A stretch of 64,000 bases of DNA from Sphingomonadales bacterium (GCA_016714795.1 JADKCA010000001.1:1-64000), one strand, 5' to 3'. Positions 46,656 to 55,355 are shown, counted from the stretch's first letter. Translations and numbers: made by a program. Notes: generated by a model from the sequence alone, not told the origin.

Positions 46656-47929
46656 ACTTTCCAGAGCTGGACACGGAACCGATCCGCAAACTTGCCAGAC
46701 TTCCAGTTGTCGTGGCGCGGCGCGAGGGCGTCGGGAAATTCACTTGCTTTGGGGGAGCGTTCGAATACCTCGGCAAACGCAGCGGCAAAGGCATAACGCG
46801 CAAGGTCCTCCCGCATGTGACCACGAGTTTCATGGTTCGGCAATGTGGTCAATTTAGGGTCGCTCAGCCAGGTCGCAAGAACATTGTTCCGGGGGGCAGT
46901 GAGTTCAGTACTCTTGCGTCCCGGAAGCCGCTTTTTTGTGCCAATCTCTTCGGCTGCGGCTTTGAGTGCTGAAGCCACAATCGGCATCTCACTACGGTCA
47001 CAAGCCTCCGCTGCAACGAGCATCGCTTCAGTGGCCGCTCGACGCCACTGTTCCGGCGTATCGATCTCGCGACTGAGGCCACTGCGAAGTTGCGGCATGC
47101 CTTCAAGTACGCCTTCGACGGTGCTTTCAGCCTGCGAAACGTGGAGCAGTCCAGCCTTGCCTTTTTCACTAAGAGCACAAGCGAGATCGCGCCGGATTCC
47201 CACGATAATCACACGATGCCGAGCCTGCGGGATTCCAAACCGCTCGCATCGAACGATGTAGCTGCTCGCCTCGCCTTCAACGGGTCGCACGACGGGAATC
47301 AGGTAATAACTGCCGGGCGATCCGCCAGCGGCCCGCAAGTCTGCAAGGACCTGGTTGAAGATCGCCTTCTGCCCGACTTTCGCAGAGAGGATACCCTTGA
47401 CGTTCTCCATCACGAATGCGGCAGGCTGCAGTTTTCCGATTATCCTGATGTATTCCTGATAGAGGAAGTGGCGGTTGTCTTTTTCGGGGTCATAGCCCTC
47501 GATTCCTTTGTTCCTCGCGCGCCCGACGAGCGAATAGGCCTGACACGGGGGGCCTCCAATCAGGATCGTGGGTTCGTCACTCTCGCGTAATTTCTCGAGG
47601 ACAGGATCCAGTTCGCGCTGAGCTTGTACCGAGCCGAGTTCGAGCAGTCTTGTCTCTGCAACGGCTGCACCCCATTCTTGACGGTACTTACTGGTGAGGA
47701 CCGTGTGACTGATCTTGCCGGCTACGTAGTCATAATATTCCGCCGGTGGGGCTGCGAACTGACGAAAGAAACTTCTCAAGCGAAGAGTTCGGTGGGCTGA
47801 CGCTTCCTTTTCGACCGACAAAGCGATTTCAAAGATACGTTGACCGTCCTGGCTCCGGACAGAGGAAAAGCCTTCGGCAAGTCCGCCCGGCCCTGCAAAC
47901 AGATCCACAACCTTGAACTTGGCAACCAT
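46529..47929 (-). CDS. DNA (cytosine-5) methyltransferase, DrmMII-like, C-terminus lost
   Basis: ATG 47929 puts motif I (VVDLFAGPGGLAEGF) at residue 6; ATG 47971 is possible. Motif IV is GGPPCQAYSLVGRARNKG with the catalytic Cys, motif VI FVMENVKG, motif VIII FGIPQARHRVIIVG. The protein keeps family text to FADRFRVQLW, then at 46656-46666 changes to residues that are only the antisense of the drmB end. Motifs IX (VREAARLQ) and X (GNAVPP) are missing. About 100 residues were lost, so the enzyme is probably inactive. It would have marked host DNA for DISARM. Confidence 0.85.
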   Translation of the reverse strand: MVAKFKVVDLFAGPGGLAEGFSSVRSQDGQRIFEIALSVEKEASAHRTLRLRSFFRQFAAPPAEYYDYVAGKISHTVLTSKYRQEWGAAVAETRLLELGSVQAQRELDPVLEKLRESDEPTILIGGPPCQAYSLVGRARNKGIEGYDPEKDNRHFLYQEYIRIIGKLQPAAFVMENVKGILSAKVGQKAIFNQVLADLRAAGGSPGSYYLIPVVRPVEGEASSYIVRCERFGIPQARHRVIIVGIRRDLACALSEKGKAGLLHVSQAESTVEGVLEGMPQLRSGLSREIDTPEQWRRAATEAMLVAAEACDRSEMPIVASALKAAAEEIGTKKRLPGRKSTELTAPRNNVLATWLSDPKLTTLPNHETRGHMREDLARYAFAAAFAEVFERSPKASEFPDALAPRHDNWKSGKFADRFRVQLWKVQPSASFEKNPPSGLDGVPISRARSSRRLPSSQLVSGKSMHP

Positions 47930-47985
47930 ACGTTCGACATTCCCCAACGAATGGCACTGATACCAGGACATCCAGATATGGCAAC

Positions 47986-48411
47986 GTGATGGCTGACATC
48001 GTTGATCCTTTTACGCGATCACGGATGATGGCAAGCATCAAGGGCTCCAACACCGGGCCGGAGATCGCCTTGCGCAAGGCGTTGCATGCGCTCGGCTTGC
48101 GATACAGGCTTCATGATCGAAAATTGCCTGGCCGACCGGATATTGTCCTGCCTCGCTGGAAGGCCGTGGTCTTCGTCCATGGCTGCTTCTGGCACCGACA
48201 TGAGGGTTGCAGGTACGCAACCGTTCCAGCAACGCGCCCGCAATTCTGGAATGAAAAGTTTACGGCGAATGTTTCGCGAGATCAACGCAATCTCGACGGC
48301 CTCGCTGCGGCAGGATGGCGCACGCGCGTAGTGTGGGAATGTGATCTCAAGACCCTTGGACCTTCGACAGTCGCGAACGACGTGATGCGTTGGCTTCAGT
48401 CCGAAATGTAG
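47986..48411 (+). CDS. vsr: Very short patch repair endonuclease Vsr
   Basis: The start is ATG 47986 or 47989; length 140-141 residues. Motifs: DPFTRSRMMASIKGSNTGPE, LRYRLHDRKLPGRPDIVLPR with the catalytic Asp, VVFVHGCFWHRHEGC (zinc-binding His/Cys), and VWECDLK near the end. Vsr nicks T:G mismatches made when 5-methylcytosine deaminates, and typically lies beside a cytosine-5 methyltransferase gene, as here (divergent, 57 bases away). It supports that the neighbouring methyltransferase was once a 5mC enzyme. Confidence 0.93.
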   Translation: MMADIVDPFTRSRMMASIKGSNTGPEIALRKALHALGLRYRLHDRKLPGRPDIVLPRWKAVVFVHGCFWHRHEGCRYATVPATRPQFWNEKFTANVSRDQRNLDGLAAAGWRTRVVWECDLKTLGPSTVANDVMRWLQSEM

Positions 48412-48417
48412 CGCGAC

Positions 48418-48729
48418 TTATTTCGCTTTTCCTGCTCGTTGCCTCACCTTCCTCTTCGCCGCTTGGCGCTGCATCTGCAGCAACTCGTCCATGCTTCGCG
48501 CTACCGGTTCAGGGAACAACGCTTCGATCCCGTCCTCACATCGGAGCGCATATGTTGCCCGGATCAGATCATCTATCGAAGCGCTGCCGTCGGTCTCCAT
48601 GCGCCGCCAAGTGCGGTAAGCAACGCCAGCTCTCTCGGCGGCGACCTGCTGCGTGAAGTTCAATGCAATGCGGCGCATCTTGATGCGTTGCGCCAAAGCA
48701 TCGCGCTGTTCAACGATGGTCAGAATCAT
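48418..48729 (-). CDS. Orphan HipB/XRE-type regulator
   Basis: The protein has 103 residues with a Cro/C1 HTH (RIALNFTQQVAAERAGVAYRTWRRMETDGSASIDDLIRATYAL) followed by DGIEALFPEPVARSMDELL. This layout is typical of HTH partners placed before hipA. No hipA follows: its 3' neighbour on the minus strand is the tail of vsr, read convergently seven bases away. It may regulate in trans or be the relic of a pair. Confidence 0.75.
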   Translation of the reverse strand: MILTIVEQRDALAQRIKMRRIALNFTQQVAAERAGVAYRTWRRMETDGSASIDDLIRATYALRCEDGIEALFPEPVARSMDELLQMQRQAAKRKVRQRAGKAK

Positions 48730-48857
48730 TTGTCCATATATGGACAGCTAATAGCGATTTCGCAATCCAATTGGCCAAATTGGGCCGATTAGTAATCGGA
48801 CTAGATCAGCTGGGCTTTGAGGGGCAGAGCCACTTTGATTGACGTCGGAGAAGAAAG

Positions 48858-48905
48858 ACCCGCCCAGTGTGCATGTCATAGTCGACAGAGGCCGGGCGGG
48901 TTTGA
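48858..48905 (-). terminator. Hairpin downstream of fic
   Basis: Arms GACCCGCCC (48858-48866) and GGGCGGGT (48894-48901) form a GC-rich stem with a loop of about 27 bases. On the minus strand it is followed by a T-rich run (TCTTTCTTC), 60-100 bases after the fic stop. A plausible terminator for fic. Confidence 0.45.
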
Positions 48906-48960
48906 TGCGTTGTAGTTAGTTCCAGCAAGCCAGAGGGTCAACCGATGGCATCTCGGCATT

Positions 48961-50070
48961 TCAGATCCCACGCGGTACGAAGGCATAGCTGGTGCTCCGT
49001 CCGCCAGAGGGCTCCTTTTCAAGAATTCCAACAGCGATCAAAGCCTCGATATCGCGCAGTGCGGTGTCCTGAGAGCACTTGGCAATGTTCGCCCACTTGG
49101 ACGAAGTAAGCTTTCCTTCGAAGCCATCGATCAGCTTGTTGAGCATCAGCCGCTGGCGATCGTTGAGCGGCGTCTCGCGATGTTCCTCCCAGAACCGGGC
49201 CTTTGCCAGCACGTGCTGCAATTCGTTCTCGGACCGGGTGATGGCTCCATCAAGGCAATCGAGGAACCAGACCAGCCAGTCGGTCACATCGAGATCGCCT
49301 TTCTGGGTCTTTTCGAGAATGTCGTAGTACCCTTTGCGCCGCTGCCGAATCTCGGCGGACATCGAGTAGAACCGCTGCGGGCTGCCTTCCGATCGTGCGA
49401 GGCCCATGTCGGCGATGGCGCGGGCGATGCGACCGTTGCCGTCGTCGAACGGGTGGATGGTGACATACCACAAATGCGCCAGGGCGGCCTTGATCACCGC
49501 GTCGCATTCAGTCGGGCTTTCGAACCATGCGAGGAACGTGTTCATTTCGCTGGCTAACCGGTCGGCTGCGGGAGCCTGATAATGCACTCTCTCGCGACCA
49601 TAGGGACCAGAGACAACCTGCATCGGGCCTTCCTCGTCCAATCGCCAGGCACCGACCGTGATGCGCGTCATTCCGCTGCGGCCTGTCGGAAACAGGGCGG
49701 CGTGCCAATCGAACAGGCGCGCTTTGGTCAGCGGTCGCGCAAAGCTCTGAGTGGCGTCGAGCATCATTTCGACGACGCCTTCGACGTTGCGGTCCGAGTG
49801 GACGGCACCCGCGATATCCATTCCAAGGCGGCGGGCGATCGAGGAGCGCACCTGGTCCCGATCGAGGTCCTCGCCTTCGATCTCGCTCGATTTGATCACA
49901 TCATCCGTAAGTGTCGCAAGCATGGCTTCGCTGCGTAGCTCGAAGCCGAGGCCTTCCATCCGGCCGATCAGTCTGCCTTGCCGGTGCCGAACGGCAGCCA
50001 ACTGCGTGGCGAATTCCGTCTCGCGCCAGTGAAACTTGGGCCATTCCGGCCGCAGGTGAATGTAGCGCAT
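48961..50070 (-). CDS. Fic-family protein (AMP-transferase)
   Basis: ATG 50070 (MRYIHLRPEWPKFHW) is preferred to the ATG at 50115; length 369. A DUF4172-type N-terminal part carries the class II inhibitory helix motif SSEIEGE (about residues 62-68). The Fic core motif HPFDDGNGRIAR (about residues 200-211) is complete, and a winged-helix domain ends the protein. Fic enzymes transfer AMP from ATP to target hydroxyl groups. The presence of the internal inhibitory motif means no separate antitoxin is needed. Role in the island unknown. Confidence 0.88.
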   Translation of the reverse strand: MRYIHLRPEWPKFHWRETEFATQLAAVRHRQGRLIGRMEGLGFELRSEAMLATLTDDVIKSSEIEGEDLDRDQVRSSIARRLGMDIAGAVHSDRNVEGVVEMMLDATQSFARPLTKARLFDWHAALFPTGRSGMTRITVGAWRLDEEGPMQVVSGPYGRERVHYQAPAADRLASEMNTFLAWFESPTECDAVIKAALAHLWYVTIHPFDDGNGRIARAIADMGLARSEGSPQRFYSMSAEIRQRRKGYYDILEKTQKGDLDVTDWLVWFLDCLDGAITRSENELQHVLAKARFWEEHRETPLNDRQRLMLNKLIDGFEGKLTSSKWANIAKCSQDTALRDIEALIAVGILEKEPSGGRSTSYAFVPRGI

Positions 50071-50470
50071 AATCTCTGCACTCCTTGCGGTGAATATGGT
50101 CGATTTTCTCCGCAACGCAAGGATTATTCACCGCATTGGATGCGGGGAAAAGGGGGGCAATCACCGCACCCGGTTTATCTGCAAAGCGAAAAATTGGCGA
50201 CGGAAAATCACCCAAAGCAGTGCGATGTCGCTCAAAGGATTACGTTAAGGCATTGTAATAATGCTGATAAATCCTTTCTGCAAAAGCCGCAAATTTGACG
50301 CAACTAAGTTGAAAATGCAGAAAGGCATTGCGGGCAAAAGCTTGGCGGCTGAAGAAATTTTCGTAGCTAAGTCTGCTGAGGTGCCAACATCAGTCTTTGG
50401 CCGCAGGGCTTGATGATCGGTCGCCTTGCTGGGGCATGTCGGCCTATCGCGTAATCGTTGAGGCAAGCGA
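50071..50470. promoter_or_regulatory. Divergent intergenic region between fic and the 418-residue gene
   Basis: These 400 bases hold the upstream regions of two diverging genes. I see AT-rich stretches near 50230-50300 and no clear gene, hairpin or repeat. Confidence 0.4.
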
Positions 50471-51727
50471 ATGATCTCTCGTGAAGAACTCTACAAGCTG
50501 GTCTGGGCCGAGCCCATGACCAAGGTTGCTACCCGTTTCGACGTGTCCGGCAGCTACCTGGCGAGAATGTGCACTCTACTGAACGTGCCTCGGCCAGAGC
50601 GCGGCTATTGGGCAAAGATGGCTGTTGGCAAGGCTCCAGCTCAACCCCCCTTGCCGGCCGCGCTACCCGGCGACCCTCTCCACTGGACCAAGGAAGGCGA
50701 GAGACTGCCAGTTGCAAAGGTGGAAGCGCCTAAACCGCCGGTGCCTTCGGGTAAGAAGCCAAGCATCCCTCGCGATCGCACACATGGGCTCATTCGTGGC
50801 GCCAAGGCGCACTTCGAAAAGACCAGGCAGATCGAGGAATGGGACTATCTGAAGCCATACAAGAAGCTTCTGGTTGATGTGGTGACGTCGAGCGAGGGGC
50901 TCGACAGGGCCCTGTCGTTGGCAAACGACCTGTTCAACGCCCTTGAATCCATGGGGCATCGCGTAGTCATGGCGCCAACCCAAGAATCGATGCGGCGGGT
51001 CAATGTTGATACGCCAGTCGACTACTGGCATCATACGCGATACTGGTCGCCGTATCGACCCACGCTTGTTTACGTCGGGTCGATAGCCATCGGCCTCATC
51101 ATTTTTGAATATCCGGAGACCGCGACGCTTCGGTACCTCAACGGCAAGTATGTGCGCGATACCGTCGAGCTGGAACGACGGCATTCTCGCAATTCTTACC
51201 GCAGTTGGACAACCGCCAGAGAGCTTCCGTCGGGACGCTTTCGGATCTTCGCCTATTCTCCGTATCACAGCGTGAACTTCTCACGGACCTGGGACGAAAC
51301 GAAAGCCGTCTCTCTGCGCCCAAGGCTCAAAGGGATTGCTCAAGAAATCGAAGCGATGGCTCCCAAGCTGGCTCAAGACCTAGAGAAAGCTCGGCGCGAG
51401 GCGGAGGTCCGGCATCAGCAGTGGCTGGTCGAAGAAGACCGCCGCAAGCGCGAGGAAGATCAAAAGCGGATCCGACAATCGGAAGCTGAAAGCGACGCTG
51501 ACCTGCGGAAGATCATCGGCACTTGGAGCGAAGTCGTGGGCGTTGAGCGATTTCTAGCTGGGGTTGAGCAACGCGCTGAGCAGCTTTCCCCAGATGAGCG
51601 GCTGCGGGTTCAGAATCGACTGACGCTCGCACGGGAATTCCTCGGCACACAAGATCCGTTGGACTTCTTCTTGAACTGGCGCACGCCTGTCGAACGTTAC
51701 CAGCCCCGGTATCCTGAAAACGAGTAG
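50471..51727 (+). CDS. Conserved unknown protein, 418 residues, HTH-like N-terminus
   Basis: The protein starts MISREELYKLVWAEPMTKVATRFDVSGSYLARMC, then NVPRPERGYWAK, a pattern like a helix-turn-helix of a site-specific DNA-binding protein; I have seen this start in many bacterial unknowns on mobile elements. A Pro-rich linker (residues 60-100), a mixed alpha/beta middle, a charged coiled coil (about residues 290-350, KARREAEVRHQQWLVEEDRRKR) and a helical end (LDFFLNWRTPVERYQPRYP) follow. Function unknown. Confidence 0.6.
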   Translation: MISREELYKLVWAEPMTKVATRFDVSGSYLARMCTLLNVPRPERGYWAKMAVGKAPAQPPLPAALPGDPLHWTKEGERLPVAKVEAPKPPVPSGKKPSIPRDRTHGLIRGAKAHFEKTRQIEEWDYLKPYKKLLVDVVTSSEGLDRALSLANDLFNALESMGHRVVMAPTQESMRRVNVDTPVDYWHHTRYWSPYRPTLVYVGSIAIGLIIFEYPETATLRYLNGKYVRDTVELERRHSRNSYRSWTTARELPSGRFRIFAYSPYHSVNFSRTWDETKAVSLRPRLKGIAQEIEAMAPKLAQDLEKARREAEVRHQQWLVEEDRRKREEDQKRIRQSEAESDADLRKIIGTWSEVVGVERFLAGVEQRAEQLSPDERLRVQNRLTLAREFLGTQDPLDFFLNWRTPVERYQPRYPENE

Positions 51728-51816
51728 ACGACCCATCGTCGCCATGGCGTCGGTAAGTTCGAGAGTGGAGGGGGCGATGATGAGGTCGAGTTCAGTAACT
51801 CGAGAAGGATCACCGC

Positions 51817-52625
51817 ATGCATTCGAAGCCGCCTCGGATATCCGACGGACTGCGCACCAAATTCCAAGCGATAGCAACTGAAACCGCGGAGCTTGTGCCG
51901 CCCTCGGCCTACGCCAATTACGTAATCATCGATCCGACGACGGCCGATCCGGAGAGGATTCTGCCGGGCGCAGCGATCTATGTTGGCCAGACATCAGAAC
52001 TCCGGAGTAGGATCCGATCGCACTTGCGTCAGGCAATCCGCCCGGCTCCCGAGCACGCACAGCTTTATCACTACATGGCCAGATTGATCAGCCGTGGCGC
52101 CTGGCCAGTGTTTCGGGTGCTTGAGACCATACGAACCGGGTCGATTGCATGCTTGCCGAGCCGGTTTGGGCTCAGCGGCTGCTTCGATCGGGCGCTCGGC
52201 TGTTTAACACCTGGCCCGAGCAATCCAGACTTCTGACCGCATCGAGTTTGCGGCGCATGCAGCGGGCGCGACTGTTCCTGCTTTCGTTAAAGGAAGCCGA
52301 AGCAGTTGAACTGCACCTCCAGATCGCGTGCCGGGCTGGATGCTACACATTGACGGCAGCGCCGAGGGATTTGGCTGTGTGGTTCGGTCACCGCATCACC
52401 CTGAAAGGGGTTCGGGAACGATCGCGACGGTGTCCGGAGTGCGGCGGGCAAAACCGGTATGCACTCGTCAACGGCGGGCTGGCAGGCCTGAGTGTTGATC
52501 CGTGCGACTTGCCCGGATTTCAAAGCTCGGACTTGGAGACGCGCCTGTTTTTGCAAGAGCTCAGCGAGTTCCCTCTTTTCGCTGTGTCTGGACCAGATGG
52601 TGGCTGGCCCGATACATTCGCTTGA
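51817..52625 (+). CDS. GIY-YIG nuclease-like protein with C-terminal zinc ribbon, one frameshift
   Basis: ATG 51817 begins the N-terminal part; GIY-YIG-type text is AAIYVGQTSELRSRIRSHLRQ at about residues 49-70. One missing C near 52137 shifts the frame; the second frame continues with MLAEPVWAQRLLRSGARLFNTWPEQ and later RCPECGGQN, half of a zinc ribbon. Total about 269 residues. GIY-YIG folds cut DNA in repair, homing and restriction. Here the YIG is YVG and a general base cannot be verified. It lies at the edge of the regulatory genes of the island. Confidence 0.55.
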
Positions 52626-53025
52626 ATGCCGGGCTCAATTCTAGGTGCCAGCCTTCCTTGAAATTCCAGAACTGCCCGTGGCGAACGAGACGCCCGAACA
52701 CTTGTTCAAAGGTATACAGGATAACGAAGAGCAAGACTGCCATGGCTTCGTGAGCTGCCGGAATGATCGCGGACAGTCCGTCCGAAGACAGGCGCAGAAA
52801 ATAGCTGGCTGAGGCGAAAAAGAGCACCGCCAACACCACAGGCTTCAGCCATTTCATGATCGAAGCATAGAGCCGCAGAATGAACCGGACGTGCTCTCGT
52901 TGCGTGCGTTGATGGATCGATTGACGAACGATGGTCCGCTGGGCCGTCGCGCGGTCGGGATACCTGCCCTCAATGAATGAGTGCAGGCGTTGCTCCGCAG
53001 GGCCGAACGGATCGTTGTCATTCAT
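52561..53025 (-). CDS. Unknown two-helix membrane protein
   Basis: The protein has 154 residues. Two membrane segments stand at about residues 60-78 (WLKPVVLAVLFFASASYFL) and 88-106 (IPAAHEAMAVLLFVILYTF). It overlaps the end of the upstream repressor gene by eight bases, so it is cotranscribed with a phage-type repressor. No family recognised; a lysogenic conversion or abortive role is possible but unproven. Confidence 0.6.
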   Translation of the reverse strand: MNDNDPFGPAEQRLHSFIEGRYPDRATAQRTIVRQSIHQRTQREHVRFILRLYASIMKWLKPVVLAVLFFASASYFLRLSSDGLSAIIPAAHEAMAVLLFVILYTFEQVFGRLVRHGQFWNFKEGWHLELSPAFKRMYRASHHLVQTQRKEGTR

Positions 53026-53419
53026 TGGCCGCCATCCTCCTCGTCAGAAGGTCTGCCATGTCATCGGATATGGTGCCGTTCTCCAGCAAATATTGGAAGA
53101 ACAATTTCGCGAGATTGATCTCGTTCTCCCGGCTTGGCGAGGCCTCATACTTTAGGTTGAAATCCTTCGCCAATCGGATCGCTTGCTCGAACATCTGGAG
53201 CAAGCTGTCGCGGAACATGATGCCGGAACCGGAGAGCAGCCAGGTGGGATCGACCCGGTACTCCTGGCAGATCTTGGCGATTGCGGCAGCGGGTGGATCG
53301 CGATCACCGCGTTCGTAGGCAACGAGTGCCGACTGCGAGAGGCCCAGCTTGCTAGCGAAGTCGATCTGCGTCGACTTCTTCGCGCGGCGCACTTCAAAGA
53401 ATCGCTGCCCGATTGTCAC
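53018..53419 (-). CDS. XRE-family repressor
   Basis: The protein has 133 residues. A Cro/C1 HTH fills residues 4-60 (FFEVRRAKKSTQIDFASKLGLSQSALVAYERGDRDPPAAAIAKI), followed by a helical tail. It diverges from the excisionase-like gene across about 107 bases (53420-53526), the classic arrangement for control of integration/excision genes. It likely represses that promoter and its own. Confidence 0.85.
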   Translation of the reverse strand: MTIGQRFFEVRRAKKSTQIDFASKLGLSQSALVAYERGDRDPPAAAIAKICQEYRVDPTWLLSGSGIMFRDSLLQMFEQAIRLAKDFNLKYEASPSRENEINLAKLFFQYLLENGTISDDMADLLTRRMAANE

Positions 53420-53526
53420 CGAGCGTTAACCATCTTGCAAAATATCACGAATCGCATATTATCATCACATCTGCATAATGAATCGCCTTTTTTGGCGATC
53501 ACGCAGAATACGGAGGATTTGCTCAT

Positions 53527-53748
53527 ATGCAAATGATGACCATCCGGGAAATCGCACAGCATTCTGGTTGGCCGGAAGGCCGAATTCGCCGCCTCGTGGC
53601 AACCCGTCGGCTCCGCCACGTCAAACTCGACGGACTGCTTCTGCTTCCCGAGAACGCGGTCGAAGAGTTCGTGCAGGCCAACATGATCGAGCCGGATACT
53701 GGCAATGGCCCTCGAGGCTCCTTTGAAACGAAGGGATCTCTGCTGTGA
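53527..53748 (+). CDS. xis: Excisionase-like MerR-type HTH protein
   Basis: The protein has 73 residues: MQMMTIREIAQHSGWPEGRIRRLVATRRLRHVKLDGLLLLPENAVEEFV is a winged HTH of the DNA-binding (helix_turn_helix_17/excisionase) kind. Its stop overlaps the GTG of the next gene (GTGA). By position it is the recombination directionality factor for the adjacent tyrosine recombinase; alternatively an activator. Confidence 0.75.
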   Translation: MQMMTIREIAQHSGWPEGRIRRLVATRRLRHVKLDGLLLLPENAVEEFVQANMIEPDTGNGPRGSFETKGSLL

Positions 53749-53943
53749 CCACCCTGACTCCCATCCTCGACCGCGCGAAAACGCCCGAAGCCTGGGTCGA
53801 CCTGCTTGCCGAGAAGGGAATTTTTCTCTCGCCGCGCACCTTGCGTGAATTGGCGAACCGCTGGGGGGCTTGCCACCAGGTAAGCCGGGTCATGCTGATC
53901 ACCCCGAACAACTCGATCACATCATCGAAAGCCAGAAGAAATG
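53745..53943 (+). CDS. Small DNA-binding protein between xis and integrase, frameshifted
   Basis: GTG 53745 starts (M)TTLTPILDRAKTPEAWVDLLAEKGIFLSPRTLRELAN, a helical protein with HTH look. Near 53912 one G is missing (CCCCGAACAA); the next frame adds EQLDHIIESQKKCP and runs into the integrase start. Estimated length 65-70 residues. Family unknown; perhaps an accessory factor of the recombinase. Confidence 0.5.
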
Positions 53944-55035
53944 CCCTCGAACCTTCATTCGCGGCGCGGTCTGGTGGGCGCGCGGCCGGGTCGAATACAA
54001 TGGCGCGCCGATCACCGAATACTACCGATGCAGCACTGGCGCATCTGAGGAATCGGGCGCTAAGGACTGGTGCCGGAATGAAGAGCTGAGGGTCACCTGC
54101 ATCCACCTGCTAGGTGAGGACCCAGAAGAAAAGCTCATCACCTTTGCCGATGCCGTCCTCCAGTACGACGCCAAGCCCAAAGAGGCGGCATATCTCGTCC
54201 CGATCACCAAGAAGATAGGCTCGATGCCGATCCGGGATATCAGTCCGAAACTGGTCCGCGAACTGGGACCAGAGCTTTACCCGGATTGTTCTACCGACAC
54301 CGGACCCGCCAGGTCGTTTCTCCGGTCGGGCCGTGATCAACAACATCAACGACAGCGAAAGCGGGATCGCCTTCCGGGTGAGGGGCTATACTCCGAAGGA
54401 AAAGGTCGCGCAGGATATCAAGCGCAAGAGTACAGGGCGGAAGAAATACCCGCCGGGCAGCTGGGAATGGCTGCTGAAATTCCGGCAGAAGGCGCCGCCG
54501 CGTCTGGGAGCATTGGCTCTGCTCATGTTCGTCACCGGTGCGCGCATCAGCCCAGGCAATTTCCATGCATCCCCGCAAGCACATCGACAAAGCCAAGGGA
54601 GTGATTTGCATCCCCGGAGCGAAGGGCCACGGTGACCGTTGGTTGCGCGTGCCCGATGAGGTGATGGCTGAGCTTGCAGCACTGCCCGAAGTCTATCCGC
54701 GCGACTGGCCGCGAAAGCCTGAGAACCTTCGACTATTTGGCTATGCTGGTCGTGGCGGTCCCATCAAACTCTGGAACAAGGCTTGTGAAGCTGCCGGCAT
54801 CGAGCAGATCCCGTTCCATCCGGCGGGACGCCACGGATTCGGACAAGAAATGAATGTTCGGCAGAAGGTCGATGAAAAAGCAGCCGGCGCGTTTGGCGGT
54901 TGGTCCGACCTCAACCTGATGCGCAATACATACACGCACGCCGAAGACACAGTGAGCAAGATCCATCAGGCGTTCCGGCAAGGCCTGACCGATGCGGAGC
55001 GCAAGACCGGTCTCAAGCTCAGAAAGGAGCCCTGA
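53941..55035 (+). CDS. int: Tyrosine recombinase (integrase), frameshifted
   Basis: ATG 53941 (MPSNLH) begins the protein; frames change near 53960, 54300-54340 and 54555. N-terminal arm domain text is WWARGRVEYNGAPITEYYRCSTG; the core-binding part is EKLITFADAVLQYDAKPKEAAYLVPITKKIG. The catalytic domain has the first Arg (VTGARIS), Lys loop (GAKGHGDRWL), the box with RHGF (HPAGRH), and the Tyr in NTYTH. Length about 365. It sits about 120 bases from the tRNA-Val 3' end, as expected for the enzyme that inserted the island. Confidence 0.9.
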
Positions 55036-55038
55036 CAG

Positions 55039-55057
55039 TGTACGGATTTTGTACGAG
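55039..55057 (+). repeat. Right-end copy of the TGTACG...TTGTACGAG repeat
   Basis: This 19-base unit matches 18296-18314 at 16 of 19 positions and in the same orientation. It lies between int and attR, consistent with an integrase arm site. Confidence 0.5.
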
Positions 55058-55156
55058 CGAGGGTCGAATCGACCCCATTTTTGCCGTCAAACGGCGTCAA
55101 GACCTGCGGAATGGAAGTGGGTCCATCCATAAATTCCCTTTATTTCAAGGGCATTT

Positions 55157-55205
55157 ATGGTGGGCGCGGCAGGGATTGAACCTGCGACCCCACCCGTGTG
55201 AAGGG
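55157..55205 (-). repeat. attR: Right attachment site within tRNA-Val
   Basis: This segment, from the CCA end through the anticodon loop of the tRNA gene, matches 18184-18232 except for two positions. The full tRNA is regenerated here. Confidence 0.9.
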
Positions 55206-55232
55206 TGTGCTCTACCGCTGAGCTACGCGCCC
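55158..55232 (-). tRNA. tRNA-Val (anticodon CAC)
   Basis: A 75-base cloverleaf with encoded CCA: acceptor GGGCGCG/CGCGCCC, D stem GCTC/GAGC, anticodon stem CACCC/GGGTG with loop TTCACAC (anticodon CAC), T stem GCAGG/CCTGC with loop TTCAATC. It reads GUG valine codons. The island integrase used its 3' half as target. Confidence 0.95.
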
Positions 55233-55280
55233 CCAATTGCTCGGGAAGCAGCCCCGTAAACGAAGCGTTCTCGCAAAACA

Positions 55281-55319
55281 AGACGGCCAGCGCATGAAAA
55301 ATGCGCTGGCCGTCTTTTT
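55281..55319 (-). terminator. Terminator after the HU gene
   Basis: A 15-bp perfect stem (AGACGGCCAGCGCAT and its complement) with a short A-rich loop is flanked by T-rich sequence on both sides, so it may work in both directions. It lies about 40 bases after the hupB stop. Confidence 0.85.
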
Positions 55320-55355
55320 GTCAGCAGTACCGCGCGTTCAGCGCGGCAGGAGCGA

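Noticed and set aside
18184..55232. Whole island as a prophage
   Set aside because: A repressor, xis and integrase are present, but no capsid, tail, terminase or lysis gene is seen.
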